64,000 bases of DNA from the NCBI RefSeq assembly GCF_002291445.1, contig NZ_CP014137.1, positions 2,542,001 to 2,606,000 on the forward strand. Direction: 5' to 3'. Numbering within the stretch: the first letter of the stretch is position 1; every line of letters begins with the position of its first letter. The DNA is from Brenneria goodwinii. GTDB taxonomy: Bacteria; Pseudomonadota; Gammaproteobacteria; Enterobacterales; Enterobacteriaceae. Shown here piece by piece: positions 50,949 through 58,811 of this stretch. A program made the position numbers and the translations under genes. The notes beneath the pieces are model-generated. The model had not been told where the DNA came from and searched no databases. It saw only the letters and a program-made list of their open reading frames with translations.

Positions 50949-52081
50949 TAAGCCTGACCCAGGAACCACTGCTGCCAAACTTTACCCACCTCTTCCAGAT
51001 GCTCTGACCACCAAAGCGCATCTCGCACAAACGTTTTGGGGAAATAGGCAGGATTAGACGGCAATTTCACCAAATCCTCAGGACGTACAAAATCAAAGGC
51101 TTTTTTATTGGTCGGGCCATAGGCGATATGCTGGGTAAGTTTGGCCTGGACTTCCGGCTGCAGGGCAAAGTCGATGAATAATTGAGCATTTTCAGGGTTA
51201 GGCGCGCCTTTAACCACGCTCCAATACTGTACCTGCTGCTTTGCCAAATTCCAGTCGATCGCCAGCGGAGCGCCTTGATCGATCAGCGCCTGAGCGCGGC
51301 CATTCCACAGAGCGCCAAGTACCGCATCTTTGCGCTCCAACATCTGCGCGGAAACCGCACCGGTGTCCCACCATTTTGCAACGTAGGGTTTAATTTTACT
51401 CAGAGAGGCGAAAGCACGCTCAATATTAATCGGATAAAGTTGGTTTTTATCCACGCCATCAGCCAATAAAGCAAACTCTAATTCAGTCGAACTTGTACGC
51501 ATATCCGCTAATGTGCGCGGACCGGGAAACTTCTTAACATCCCAGAACTCTTCCCAATTACCGGGATGGTGTTCATCACTAAACACTTCAGTGTTATAAA
51601 CCAGCACGGTAGCATAAAGAAGATTGCCAACCATATTCGGATGACGTAGCTCCGACATAATATCGTCAGGATCGCTGTATTTCATAGCCGAATAATTAAT
51701 CGGGGCTAATATACCGGCTTTATCCAGATTAAATTGAGTTATATCGCTTAGATCCAACACATCGATACTCATTTTTCCGGTTTTTGCCATTGCCAATATT
51801 TGCGATCCCGTTGAAGGGATGACTTTAACATTAATGCCAGTAGCCGCGGTAAAGGGTTTATGAACGGCGATGTCCATTGCATCCTGATAAGCCCCGCCTA
51901 ACCCTCTGACAATCACTTCCTTATCACCTTTGGCAAATGCCGCTGGAATCGAGAAAGCGCCCAGAGCTATGCCAGCGCTAAGAATCGAACCTTTTTTTAT
52001 TAAATCCCGTCGGGAGGTGTTTATCTCTCCCTCCGTTAACGCCGGTGTAGTGGAGAGCAAGCTCTCCTTTTTATTACTCAT
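50948..52081 (-). CDS. polyamine-type ABC binding protein with Tat signal (PotD-like)
   Basis: Periplasmic binding protein of 377 aa, family 1 (PotD/spermidine-type). The N-terminus carries a twin-arginine signal: TSRRDLIKKGSIL followed by a hydrophobic stretch ending SIPAAFA (about 22-50), so it is probably exported folded by Tat, unlike Sec-exported PotD. The mature part starts EVIVRGLGGAYQDAMD and has the two-lobed fold. First gene of the ABC operon, 109 bp after the RpiR-type regulator. The ligand is unknown; a small cationic or zwitterionic compound is likely, given the family and the M24 enzyme downstream. Confidence 0.85.
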   Translation of the reverse strand: MSNKKESLLSTTPALTEGEINTSRRDLIKKGSILSAGIALGAFSIPAAFAKGDKEVIVRGLGGAYQDAMDIAVHKPFTAATGINVKVIPSTGSQILAMAKTGKMSIDVLDLSDITQFNLDKAGILAPINYSAMKYSDPDDIMSELRHPNMVGNLLYATVLVYNTEVFSDEHHPGNWEEFWDVKKFPGPRTLADMRTSSTELEFALLADGVDKNQLYPINIERAFASLSKIKPYVAKWWDTGAVSAQMLERKDAVLGALWNGRAQALIDQGAPLAIDWNLAKQQVQYWSVVKGAPNPENAQLFIDFALQPEVQAKLTQHIAYGPTNKKAFDFVRPEDLVKLPSNPAYFPKTFVRDALWWSEHLEEVGKVWQQWFLGQA

Positions 52082-52189
52082 AGTTACTATCCTTTAGTTT
52101 AAAAATTACGAAGACCACTCCTTCCTGGTGTTAGTAACTAATGTGTCGCTAATCAATTTTACTAAAAAATTATATTAAATATTTTATTA

Positions 52190-53053
52190 TCAGCGTTTCC
52201 CTGGTGTTGTCATTTTCCAATGACCGAGCAATTCCCATATTCTGTCTGATTCTTGTACTCTTTTATTTATATTTTCTTTATCTATTACAACCATTTGTGA
52301 CATTAACCAGTCGGCCATAATCATGGTGCCGATCTGGGACCATCTTCCAATTTTCGACATACTCCGAGCAATATAAAGCGTTTCTGTCGCCTCCCTTGCC
52401 AAAGGAGAAAAGGGGCGATCGGTTAACGCAACGACATAGGCTCCGCGGAGTCGGGCAAGGTGCATAAGCTCAATAGTATAAGGAACATAACGTTCATAAC
52501 CGATGCCGATAAAAACATCTTCCTGATTTATATGCCTTATACGGTCAGCAACATCGCCCACGCCAATATTAATTACATCCGCGCTTTTCAGTACATTAAG
52601 CTGCATTGCCAGATAAACGGCCATCGAATGCGTTGTACCATGAGCGGTAACCCATATACGTCTGGCGGAAACCATTTTCTCAGCAATACTGACAACTGTT
52701 TCAGGTTGATTTAACACAGATGTTTGACTCATCAGCAAACTGCCATTGGCAAAAACCTGTTCTTTTAATTCGACTTCACTTGATGATGTTGGGATCTGTT
52801 GATATATACCGCTTAGTCCAACGTTCTCAATCAGCGCTTCGCCCAAATCCTCACGTAAATGCGTATAACCTCGGTAACCCAGTGCGCGAGCAAAACGAAC
52901 AATCGCGGCATCGCTGACATTTATCGCACCGGCTAACTGCTTGGCCGTCATAAACGCGACGCGTTCCTTATTCCTTTCAATATAACGCGCAATAAGCTGC
53001 TGTGCTGGGGTAAGTTTAGAAAAACGCTCGCCGACCAACGCTGAAAAATTCAT
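52190..53053 (-). CDS. RpiR-family transcriptional regulator
   Basis: Regulator of 287 aa with an N-terminal RpiR helix-turn-helix (about 1-77; FMTAKQLAGAINVSDAAIVRFARALGYRGYTHLREDL) and a C-terminal SIS domain (about 125-260). RpiR proteins usually sense phosphosugars but also control amino-acid and polyamine-type transporters. Directly upstream of, and on the same strand as, the ABC-M24 operon, so it is its probable regulator. The sequence is more AT-rich than the transporter genes. Confidence 0.87.
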   Translation of the reverse strand: MNFSALVGERFSKLTPAQQLIARYIERNKERVAFMTAKQLAGAINVSDAAIVRFARALGYRGYTHLREDLGEALIENVGLSGIYQQIPTSSSEVELKEQVFANGSLLMSQTSVLNQPETVVSIAEKMVSARRIWVTAHGTTHSMAVYLAMQLNVLKSADVINIGVGDVADRIRHINQEDVFIGIGYERYVPYTIELMHLARLRGAYVVALTDRPFSPLAREATETLYIARSMSKIGRWSQIGTMIMADWLMSQMVVIDKENINKRVQESDRIWELLGHWKMTTPGKR

Positions 53054-53431
53054 ATAACATCCCGAATGACTCAGTCACTACAGTAAAATGCAAACATGTT
53101 GTATTTGCAACAATAAAATTAATTTTTTTGATGAAAATTAATAAAAAACAAGTTAAATCATATAGATATGATTATTTCAAATCCGCATCACCATAAAGGA
53201 TAATAATTCAACACATTGAATATATAAATAGCATGTTAATAATTTCATTAGAATAATGGTGGTTATTTCATTGATATATGAAATAGATAATATATTTAAT
53301 TATTACCTACTGACTCTTTTGTACAATAATGCAATTAACAGGATAGAACAGATATGAAATTTTCCATAATTTTGTGAAAAAATCAGGGAAAATCGACACA
53401 TCATCCACCCGCATGGCCCCACGCCGACACG
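53054..53431. other. AT-rich gap upstream of the RpiR gene
   Basis: About 380 very AT-rich bases without a supported gene. It presumably holds the promoter of the RpiR-ABC operon on the minus strand; no specific site recognised. It ends at the element described at 53432-53625. Confidence 0.5.
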
Positions 53432-53625
53432 TTGTCTCTTAGTCACAAATGTAGGGGCTATGATGGGGTTGGCTGTCACCCGGCGTAAAAATTATGCTGA
53501 GGAGATAGCAGGCTTAGGATGGGCCGCCCGATGTCGGGCGCGTGCGACGAGGCAGCATGAAAACGGCGGCTTTCCGGCGCACGAAACAGTCCCCGAGTCC
53601 GCATAAAAATGTGACGAAGAGACAG
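53432..53625. mobile_element. 194-bp deleted MITE-like element, copy C (inverted)
   Basis: Inverted relative to copies A and B. Its ends are TTGTCTCTTAGTCACAAATG and (inverted) CTGTCTCTTCGTCACA. It keeps both termini plus about 110 bp next to one end and 80 bp next to the other, but lacks the central 137 bp or so, including the internal hairpin. Flanks GCCGACACG and CGCTGGCGC show no target duplication. It sits 34 bp past the cobT stop. Confidence 0.75.
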
Positions 53626-53658
53626 CGCTGGCGCGAGGGGGAGATAAAGCCGGCGACA

Positions 53659-54723
53659 TCATGATGGCAGAACAATATCGCTGTCGGACAACTGCCCCAT
53701 ATTGTTATGTATTGCGCAGGCCGCGTCGATCAGATGCATGGCAATCGCCGCCCCGCTGCCTTCGCCAAGCCGCATGCCTAATTGCAGATAAGGCTCCAAC
53801 TGCAAATGCCGCAACGCGATCGTCGCGCCCTTTTCCGCCGAAAAATGGGAAGGGATCAGGTAGTCCCGCACCTGCGGCGCAATACGGCAAGCCGCCAGCG
53901 CCGATGCATAGGAAAGAAAACCGTCCAATACCACGGGCAATCCCGCCGATGCCGCCCCCAGCATCACGCCCGCCATGCCCGCCAGATCAAAACCGCCGAC
54001 CTTGGCCAACACATCTACGCCGTCCTGAGCGTTGGGCTGGTTAACGCTAATCGCCTGGCGCACTACCGCCACTTTATGATGCAGGCGATCGCTGGGAAAA
54101 TTAGCGCCGATGCCCACCACCTGCGCCGGATCATGATCGGTCAGTACGCCGACCATCGCCGCCGCGGGCGTAGTATTCGCCATGCCCAATTCACCCACGC
54201 CAAAGACGTGCACGCCCTCTGCGGCCTGCCGTCTGGTCAACCGCGCGCAGGCCAGCAACAAATCTTCCGCCTGCCGATAAGTCATCGCCGCCTCTCGGGC
54301 GATATTGCCGCTGCCGCGCCGCACCTTCATATCGAGTACGCCGGGCAGCGGATCGCTGTCGATGCCGACATCCACCACTTTTACTTCCGTATTCGCATTG
54401 GCCGCCAACACGCAGACGCCGGTAATGCCGGTAACCATATTCGCCGCCTGAATGGCGGTAACCGCACGCGGGGAAATCGCCACCCCTTCCTCATAAACGC
54501 CATGATCGGCGGCCATGACGATGATCTGTTTACGCGCCACCTGATGCCCGGAGAGTCCGCGCATTCCCGCAAGCTGAATAGCCAACTGCTCCAACCGGCC
54601 CAGACTCCCCGGCGGTTTCAGCAGGCTATCCAGCCTGACGGCGGTTCGCCGCATGGCGTCTTGATCCAGCGGCTGAATGGCGTTAACCAGCGATGAAAGC
54701 GTGGATGATGAGTCTGTTTGCAT
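53659..54723 (-). CDS. cobT: nicotinate-nucleotide--dimethylbenzimidazole phosphoribosyltransferase
   Basis: Cytoplasmic enzyme of 354 aa that makes alpha-ribazole 5'-phosphate for the lower ligand of cobalamin. Family signatures: LLKPPGSLGRLE, VMAADHGVYEEGV, GELGMANTTPAAA and the catalytic glutamate in SHFSAEKGA (about 315). E. coli and Salmonella CobT are 356-359 aa. Start taken at ATG 54723; a GTG directly before it is in frame. Last gene of the cob group, 17 bp after cobC. Confidence 0.94.
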   Translation of the reverse strand: MQTDSSSTLSSLVNAIQPLDQDAMRRTAVRLDSLLKPPGSLGRLEQLAIQLAGMRGLSGHQVARKQIIVMAADHGVYEEGVAISPRAVTAIQAANMVTGITGVCVLAANANTEVKVVDVGIDSDPLPGVLDMKVRRGSGNIAREAAMTYRQAEDLLLACARLTRRQAAEGVHVFGVGELGMANTTPAAAMVGVLTDHDPAQVVGIGANFPSDRLHHKVAVVRQAISVNQPNAQDGVDVLAKVGGFDLAGMAGVMLGAASAGLPVVLDGFLSYASALAACRIAPQVRDYLIPSHFSAEKGATIALRHLQLEPYLQLGMRLGEGSGAAIAMHLIDAACAIHNNMGQLSDSDIVLPS

Positions 54724-54743
54724 CACGTTATTCTCATTATTCG

Positions 54744-55352
54744 TTATCGGGGCTGCCAGTGAGCCCGATTATTCAATGCCCGCAGCGTGGCGAATCCGTC
54801 CTGTAAATCCAACACGCTGTAGGCTCCCTGCTCAAAATGAAAGTGCCACATTTCACTTGCCGGCATCGTCAGCAACGTTGCCAGCAACAGGCTCAATACG
54901 CCCTGATGCGCCACGATCAGTCGATTATCCGTATGCTGCTGTTTTAACAACGTCTGCGTTAATTGCGTGATGCGGCCTGAAAACTCAGGAAACGACTCCC
55001 CGCCGGTCGGACGCGCCGTCTGCCAATCCGCAATCCAGGCGGCCCAAGCATCGGCGTCCTCATGCTGTAAATCGTGGTGATGGCGCATTTCCCAGTCGCC
55101 GAAAGACATTTCGTTTAATGTTTCATCCGCAACGGCGCCGATAGGATGCTTTTCCAGCACAATTTCCGCCGTATGCCGCGCCCGCAGCAGCGCGCTGCTG
55201 ACGGCCGAACCGAAAACCACATCCGCCAGCCAGCCAGAAACCAGCCGCGCCTGGGCAATCCCTGTCACCGTCAGATCGACGTCCGTCGTACCGCAAAAAA
55301 CGCCGCTAAGATTCGCCTCAGTCTGACCGTGCCTGACCAGAAACAACCGCAT
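54744..55352 (-). CDS. cobC: alpha-ribazole phosphatase (histidine phosphatase)
   Basis: Histidine phosphatase of 202 aa that removes the 5'-phosphate from alpha-ribazole or from adenosylcobalamin phosphate. Catalytic motif LVRHGQTEAN (His8), then RARHTAEI, Glu in EMSFGDWE and VAHQGVLSLL. It lies between cobS and cobT in this cluster; in Salmonella cobC is encoded elsewhere. Spacing to both neighbours is about 20 bp. Confidence 0.9.
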   Translation of the reverse strand: MRLFLVRHGQTEANLSGVFCGTTDVDLTVTGIAQARLVSGWLADVVFGSAVSSALLRARHTAEIVLEKHPIGAVADETLNEMSFGDWEMRHHHDLQHEDADAWAAWIADWQTARPTGGESFPEFSGRITQLTQTLLKQQHTDNRLIVAHQGVLSLLLATLLTMPASEMWHFHFEQGAYSVLDLQDGFATLRALNNRAHWQPR

Positions 55353-55374
55353 GGTTTGCCCTCATTCTCTTCTG

Positions 55375-56121
55375 TCACAACATCGCCAGCAAAAAGACCA
55401 GTTCGCCCACTTCCTCCGCCGCCCCCAGCGTATCGCCGGTTTGTCCGCCCAGCCGGCGGCGCAGGTAGAGTCCCATCAGCCAAACGGCAATCAGGGTGAC
55501 GGCGAACGCCCGCAGCGCAGCCCCATGCCCCAGCACTCCCGTTAAAATCGCCCCGCCGGCCAGCGTGATCAGCGTTTCCACGCCGCTGACCTGGCCGATA
55601 TACAGATTCCCAAGCCCTTGCCCGTCTCGGGCGTAGCGCTGACGATACATCAGCAGCACAATGGCGCTGCGGCTGACCACTGAAGCCGCCGCCAGTATCG
55701 CCAGCATCGATGTTCCGCGCAGCGCCAGCTCGCTCACCACCAACACTTTCGCCACCACGATGAAAATCAGCGCCAAACCGCCATTGGTGCCCAGGCGGCT
55801 ATCGCGCATGATTTCCAGCATCTTTTCCCGCTGGCGGGCGGAAAACACGCCATCACAGGTATCGGCCAGTCCATCCAGATGAAAGGCGCCGGTGATCAGC
55901 GCCAGCGCCAGCACATAGGCCAGCGCCGCCAGCGGTACGCCAAACCAGGGGGAAAGCGCGACAAACACCGCGCCGGCAATCACGCCCACGATAAGGCCGA
56001 TAAAGGGAAAACCGACAATTCCGCGCACGTACTGCCGCATCTCCAGCCCTTGAGTCCAACGCGCAGGCACCGGAATACGCGTCATAAATTGCAACGTGGC
56101 GAGAAATAAACGCAGATTCAT
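55375..56121 (-). CDS. cobS: adenosylcobinamide-GDP ribazoletransferase (cobalamin synthase)
   Basis: Inner-membrane enzyme of 248 aa that joins adenosylcobinamide-GDP and alpha-ribazole (phosphate). Several hydrophobic spans and the metal-binding pattern GAFHLDGLADTCDGVFS (about 80-96) with DSRLGTNGG (about 110) are present. It overlaps cobU by 4 bp. Length equals Salmonella CobS (247). Confidence 0.94.
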   Translation of the reverse strand: MNLRLFLATLQFMTRIPVPARWTQGLEMRQYVRGIVGFPFIGLIVGVIAGAVFVALSPWFGVPLAALAYVLALALITGAFHLDGLADTCDGVFSARQREKMLEIMRDSRLGTNGGLALIFIVVAKVLVVSELALRGTSMLAILAAASVVSRSAIVLLMYRQRYARDGQGLGNLYIGQVSGVETLITLAGGAILTGVLGHGAALRAFAVTLIAVWLMGLYLRRRLGGQTGDTLGAAEEVGELVFLLAML

Positions 56122-56663
56122 TTAATTTTGACCTCAATACCCGATACCACCAGATAAACCGACTCGGCCGCCGCCGCCAAGCGCTGATTGACGCGCCCGG
56201 CGATGTCGCGAAAATGCCGTGCCAGTCGGTTTTCCGGCACAATGCCCATCCCCAGTTCGTTGGTCACCAGATACACCGGTGATGCGCGGCGCGAACAGGC
56301 AGCGATAAGTTCATTGATCTGCTGTTCGATCACCGCTTCAATGGCCGGGAAATCCATCTGTTCTGCGGGAATGTCGCCCGCCTGATCGAACAGCAGATTC
56401 GCGATCATGGTAGTGATGCATTCAACAATGACGGCTTTGTCCGCCGCTGTTTCGTCCGCGATCGCCGTTCCCAGATCCCGATACCCTTCCCAGGTGCGCC
56501 AGTGCGCTGGACGGCTCTCCCGATGCCGCCGCACCCGCTGAGCCATTTCGTCGTCGGTAATCACCGACGTGGCGATATACAGCACGTTATCGCCGTACCG
56601 CGCCGCCAGCCGCTCCGCCAGCGCGCTTTTGCCGCTGCGGGCTCCGCCCGTAATTAATATCAC
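56118..56663 (-). CDS. cobU: adenosylcobinamide kinase / guanylyltransferase
   Basis: Bifunctional enzyme of 181 aa that phosphorylates adenosylcobinamide and then adds GMP. P-loop GGARSGKS (6-13), RRHRESRP (about 45-52) with the histidine that carries GMP, and VTNELGMGIVP near 134. In Salmonella cobU follows cbiP directly; here 621 bp of repeats and a MITE lie between. Confidence 0.95.
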   Translation of the reverse strand: MILITGGARSGKSALAERLAARYGDNVLYIATSVITDDEMAQRVRRHRESRPAHWRTWEGYRDLGTAIADETAADKAVIVECITTMIANLLFDQAGDIPAEQMDFPAIEAVIEQQINELIAACSRRASPVYLVTNELGMGIVPENRLARHFRDIAGRVNQRLAAAAESVYLVVSGIEVKIK

Positions 56664-56696
56664 CCGATAAGCTCCTATTTAATATATATTTCCCTT

Positions 56697-56887
56697 CTCC
56701 CGCGAAGATGAGATTCGGGATTGGGTCAATCAGAACACAAGTGATGCCTGATGCTACCCCCTCCCTGCCTCCCCCTTGTCAGGGGGAGGCGCTAAACGCC
56801 CTCTCCCGCGAAGATAAGGTTCGGGGTTGGGTCAATCAGAACACAAGTGATGCCTGATGCTACCCCCTCCCTGCCTCCCCCTTGTCA
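56697..56887. repeat. 106-bp tandem repeat, second copy interrupted by a MITE
   Basis: Unit 1 (56697-56802) and unit 2 (56803-56887, continuing at 57219 after the MITE) are nearly identical: CTCCCGCGAAGAT, then TTGGGTCAATCAGAACACAA, GTGATGCCTGATGCTACCCC, and the palindrome CCTCCCCCTTGTCAGGGGGA. The third arm after the MITE runs CCTCCCCTGCGAAGGGGAGG to about 57275. The palindrome is the reverse complement of that in the murQ-murR gap. Confidence 0.75.
56879..56887. other. 9-bp target duplication, left copy
   Basis: CCCTTGTCA directly precedes the left MITE end and is repeated exactly at 57219-57227 after the right end. Nine bases is the duplication length of IS50/Tn5-type transposition. Confidence 0.85.
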
Positions 56888-57218
56888 CTGTCTCTTAGTC
56901 ACATTTTTATGCGGACTTGGAGATAGTTTCGTGCGCCACAATGCCGCTATTTTCATGCTGCCTCGCAGCACGCGCCCGACATAGGGGGCTCAAACGCCAG
57001 CCCCCTATGAACCCCGGCTTGCGGCTAAATTATGTCGCTGCGCGATGCCTTCGTCGGTATCAGGCTTAACGGACCGCTTGCGACACGTTCCCTACGTGGC
57101 GCAAGCTTTCGCCGCGTCCGTGCGGCTCATCCTAAGCCTGCTATCTCCTCAGCATAATTTCTTACGCCGGATAACGGCAAACCCCGTCATAGCCCCTACA
57201 TTTGTGTATAAGAGACAG
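56888..57218. mobile_element. 331-bp MITE-like element, copy B, with target duplication
   Basis: Left end CTGTCTCTTAGTCACATTTT, right end (inverted) CTGTCTCTTATACACAAATG: imperfect terminal inverted repeats very close to IS50/Tn5 ends (CTGTCTCTTATACACA is also the core of the engineered mosaic end). It is flanked by the perfect 9-bp repeat CCCTTGTCA and inserted in the loop of the palindrome CCTCCCCC-ttgtca-GGGGGAGG. No transposase gene. An internal hairpin CATAGGGGGC/GCCCCCTATG lies at 56980-56989/57000-57009. It separates cbiP from cobU and may affect transcription between them. Confidence 0.85.
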
Positions 57219-57284
57219 CCCTTGTCAGGGGGAGGAGCTAAACGCCCTCCCCTGCGAAGGGGAGGGTTGGGGTGGGGTCGAAAA

Positions 57285-58811
57285 CTAGCACCTACCCGCC
57301 CCCATAAACCCATATATCGCTGCGATATCAATATGCTCGCGCATCGCAGCGGCCAGAATGTCGAACTGCCGCTGCTTGTGGCGGGCATAGTCAAAAACCT
57401 CGCCGTCAAAGGCGGCCAATCCTTTACGCCGGCGTAATGTATCCAGCAGCGCGCGGGTAAAACGGTCATTATCAAACAGGCCGTGAATGTAGCTGCCTAT
57501 CACGCTGCCATCCGCGTTAACCGCCCCATCGTATCGGGTAATCGGCTGTCCGTTGCTTTGCGTCAGGCGGATAAAGGGTTCAGCCTGCGCGCCCAGGCGC
57601 GACGTTCCCATATGAATTTCATAGCCGGAAATCGGCGTTTCCGATCCGGCCAGGGCCATGCCCGGCAGCGTTGGCTGACAGTTTCCGCTAACGCGGGTGG
57701 TCGTTTTTTCCGCCGCGAATTCGGTTTCCACATCCAGCAAGCCCAAGCCGTCCATCTGGCCGATGTCCGATTCCACGCCGTCGATAATCCGTCGTCCCAA
57801 CATCTGATAGCCGCCGCAGATACCGATAACCGGCACGCCGGCACGCTGTCGCGTCTGCAGCGCGGCGGCCAGCCCGTTTTGCCGTAACCACTGCAAATCA
57901 CCCAGCGTATTTTTACTGCCGGGCAGAATAATCAAATCGACATCCGCCAGCGCCGACGGATCGGCGGTATAACGCAGGCGGACATCCGGTTGGGCCGCCA
58001 GCGCGTTAAAGTCGGTAAAATTGGCGATGTGCGGCAAGCGCACCACCGCGATATCCAGCGCCTTTTGCGCGCTGCCGCCATATTTACCGGTTTGCAGCGC
58101 CACGCCGTCTTCATCCTCCAGTTCAACGTCCAGCCAGGGCATCACGCCAATCACCGGTACGCCGGTCAGCGCTTCAATCTGCGCCAGACCCGGTTTGAGC
58201 AACGCCACGTCGCCGCGGAATTTGTTGATGATCACCCCTTTCACCCGCGCTTTCTCTTCAGGACGCAATAGCGCCAGCGTACCGTAGATGGCGGCGAACA
58301 CCCCGCCGCGATCGATATCGGCCACCAGCAACACCGGGCAACCGGCCATCGCCGCCATGCCCATATTAACGATGTCCCGATCGCGCAGATTGATTTCCGC
58401 CGGGCTGCCCGCCCCTTCCAGCACCATCACGTCATATTCGGCGGCCAGACTGTGGTAAACCTCGCCGATCTGCCGCTGTAACTGCGGCTTGTACTGGTGA
58501 TAGGTCAGCGCATCCATATTGCAGACGGCTTTGCCCATCAGCACCACCTGCGACTTGCAATCGCTGGTCGGTTTGAGCAGAACCGGATTCATGCGCACGT
58601 CCGCCTCAATGCCCGCCGCTTCGGCCTGAAATATCTGCGCCCGCCCCATCTCTTCGCCCTGCGGCGTAATCCCCGAGTTCAGCGCCATGTTCTGTGATTT
58701 AAACGGCGCGCAACGGTAGCCATCCTGGGTAAAAATCCGGCACAGACCGGCGACCAGTACGCTTTTCCCCACATCGGAGGCCGTTCCCTGCAACATGATG
58801 GACAGGCTCAT
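57285..58811 (-). CDS. cbiP: cobyric acid synthase
   Basis: ATP- and glutamine-dependent amidase of 508 aa that converts adenosylcobyrinic acid a,c-diamide to cobyric acid through four amidations. N-terminal ATPase domain (LMLQGTASDVGKS, then FKSQNMALNS) and C-terminal class I glutamine amidotransferase domain with the nucleophile Cys in GICGGYQMLG (about 330) and His in GSYIHGLFD (about 455). Length equals Salmonella CbiP (506). It overlaps cbiO by 4 bp. Confidence 0.95.
   Translation of the reverse strand: MSLSIMLQGTASDVGKSVLVAGLCRIFTQDGYRCAPFKSQNMALNSGITPQGEEMGRAQIFQAEAAGIEADVRMNPVLLKPTSDCKSQVVLMGKAVCNMDALTYHQYKPQLQRQIGEVYHSLAAEYDVMVLEGAGSPAEINLRDRDIVNMGMAAMAGCPVLLVADIDRGGVFAAIYGTLALLRPEEKARVKGVIINKFRGDVALLKPGLAQIEALTGVPVIGVMPWLDVELEDEDGVALQTGKYGGSAQKALDIAVVRLPHIANFTDFNALAAQPDVRLRYTADPSALADVDLIILPGSKNTLGDLQWLRQNGLAAALQTRQRAGVPVIGICGGYQMLGRRIIDGVESDIGQMDGLGLLDVETEFAAEKTTTRVSGNCQPTLPGMALAGSETPISGYEIHMGTSRLGAQAEPFIRLTQSNGQPITRYDGAVNADGSVIGSYIHGLFDNDRFTRALLDTLRRRKGLAAFDGEVFDYARHKQRQFDILAAAMREHIDIAAIYGFMGAGRC

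Noticed and set aside
57200..57227. Right end of copy B as a sequencing adapter remnant
   Set aside because: The core TGTGTATAAGAGACAG equals the tagmentation mosaic end, so an artefact was considered. The copy aligns to full length with copy A, its left end is a natural variant, and it has a 9-bp duplication, so a real insertion is preferred; raw reads would settle it.
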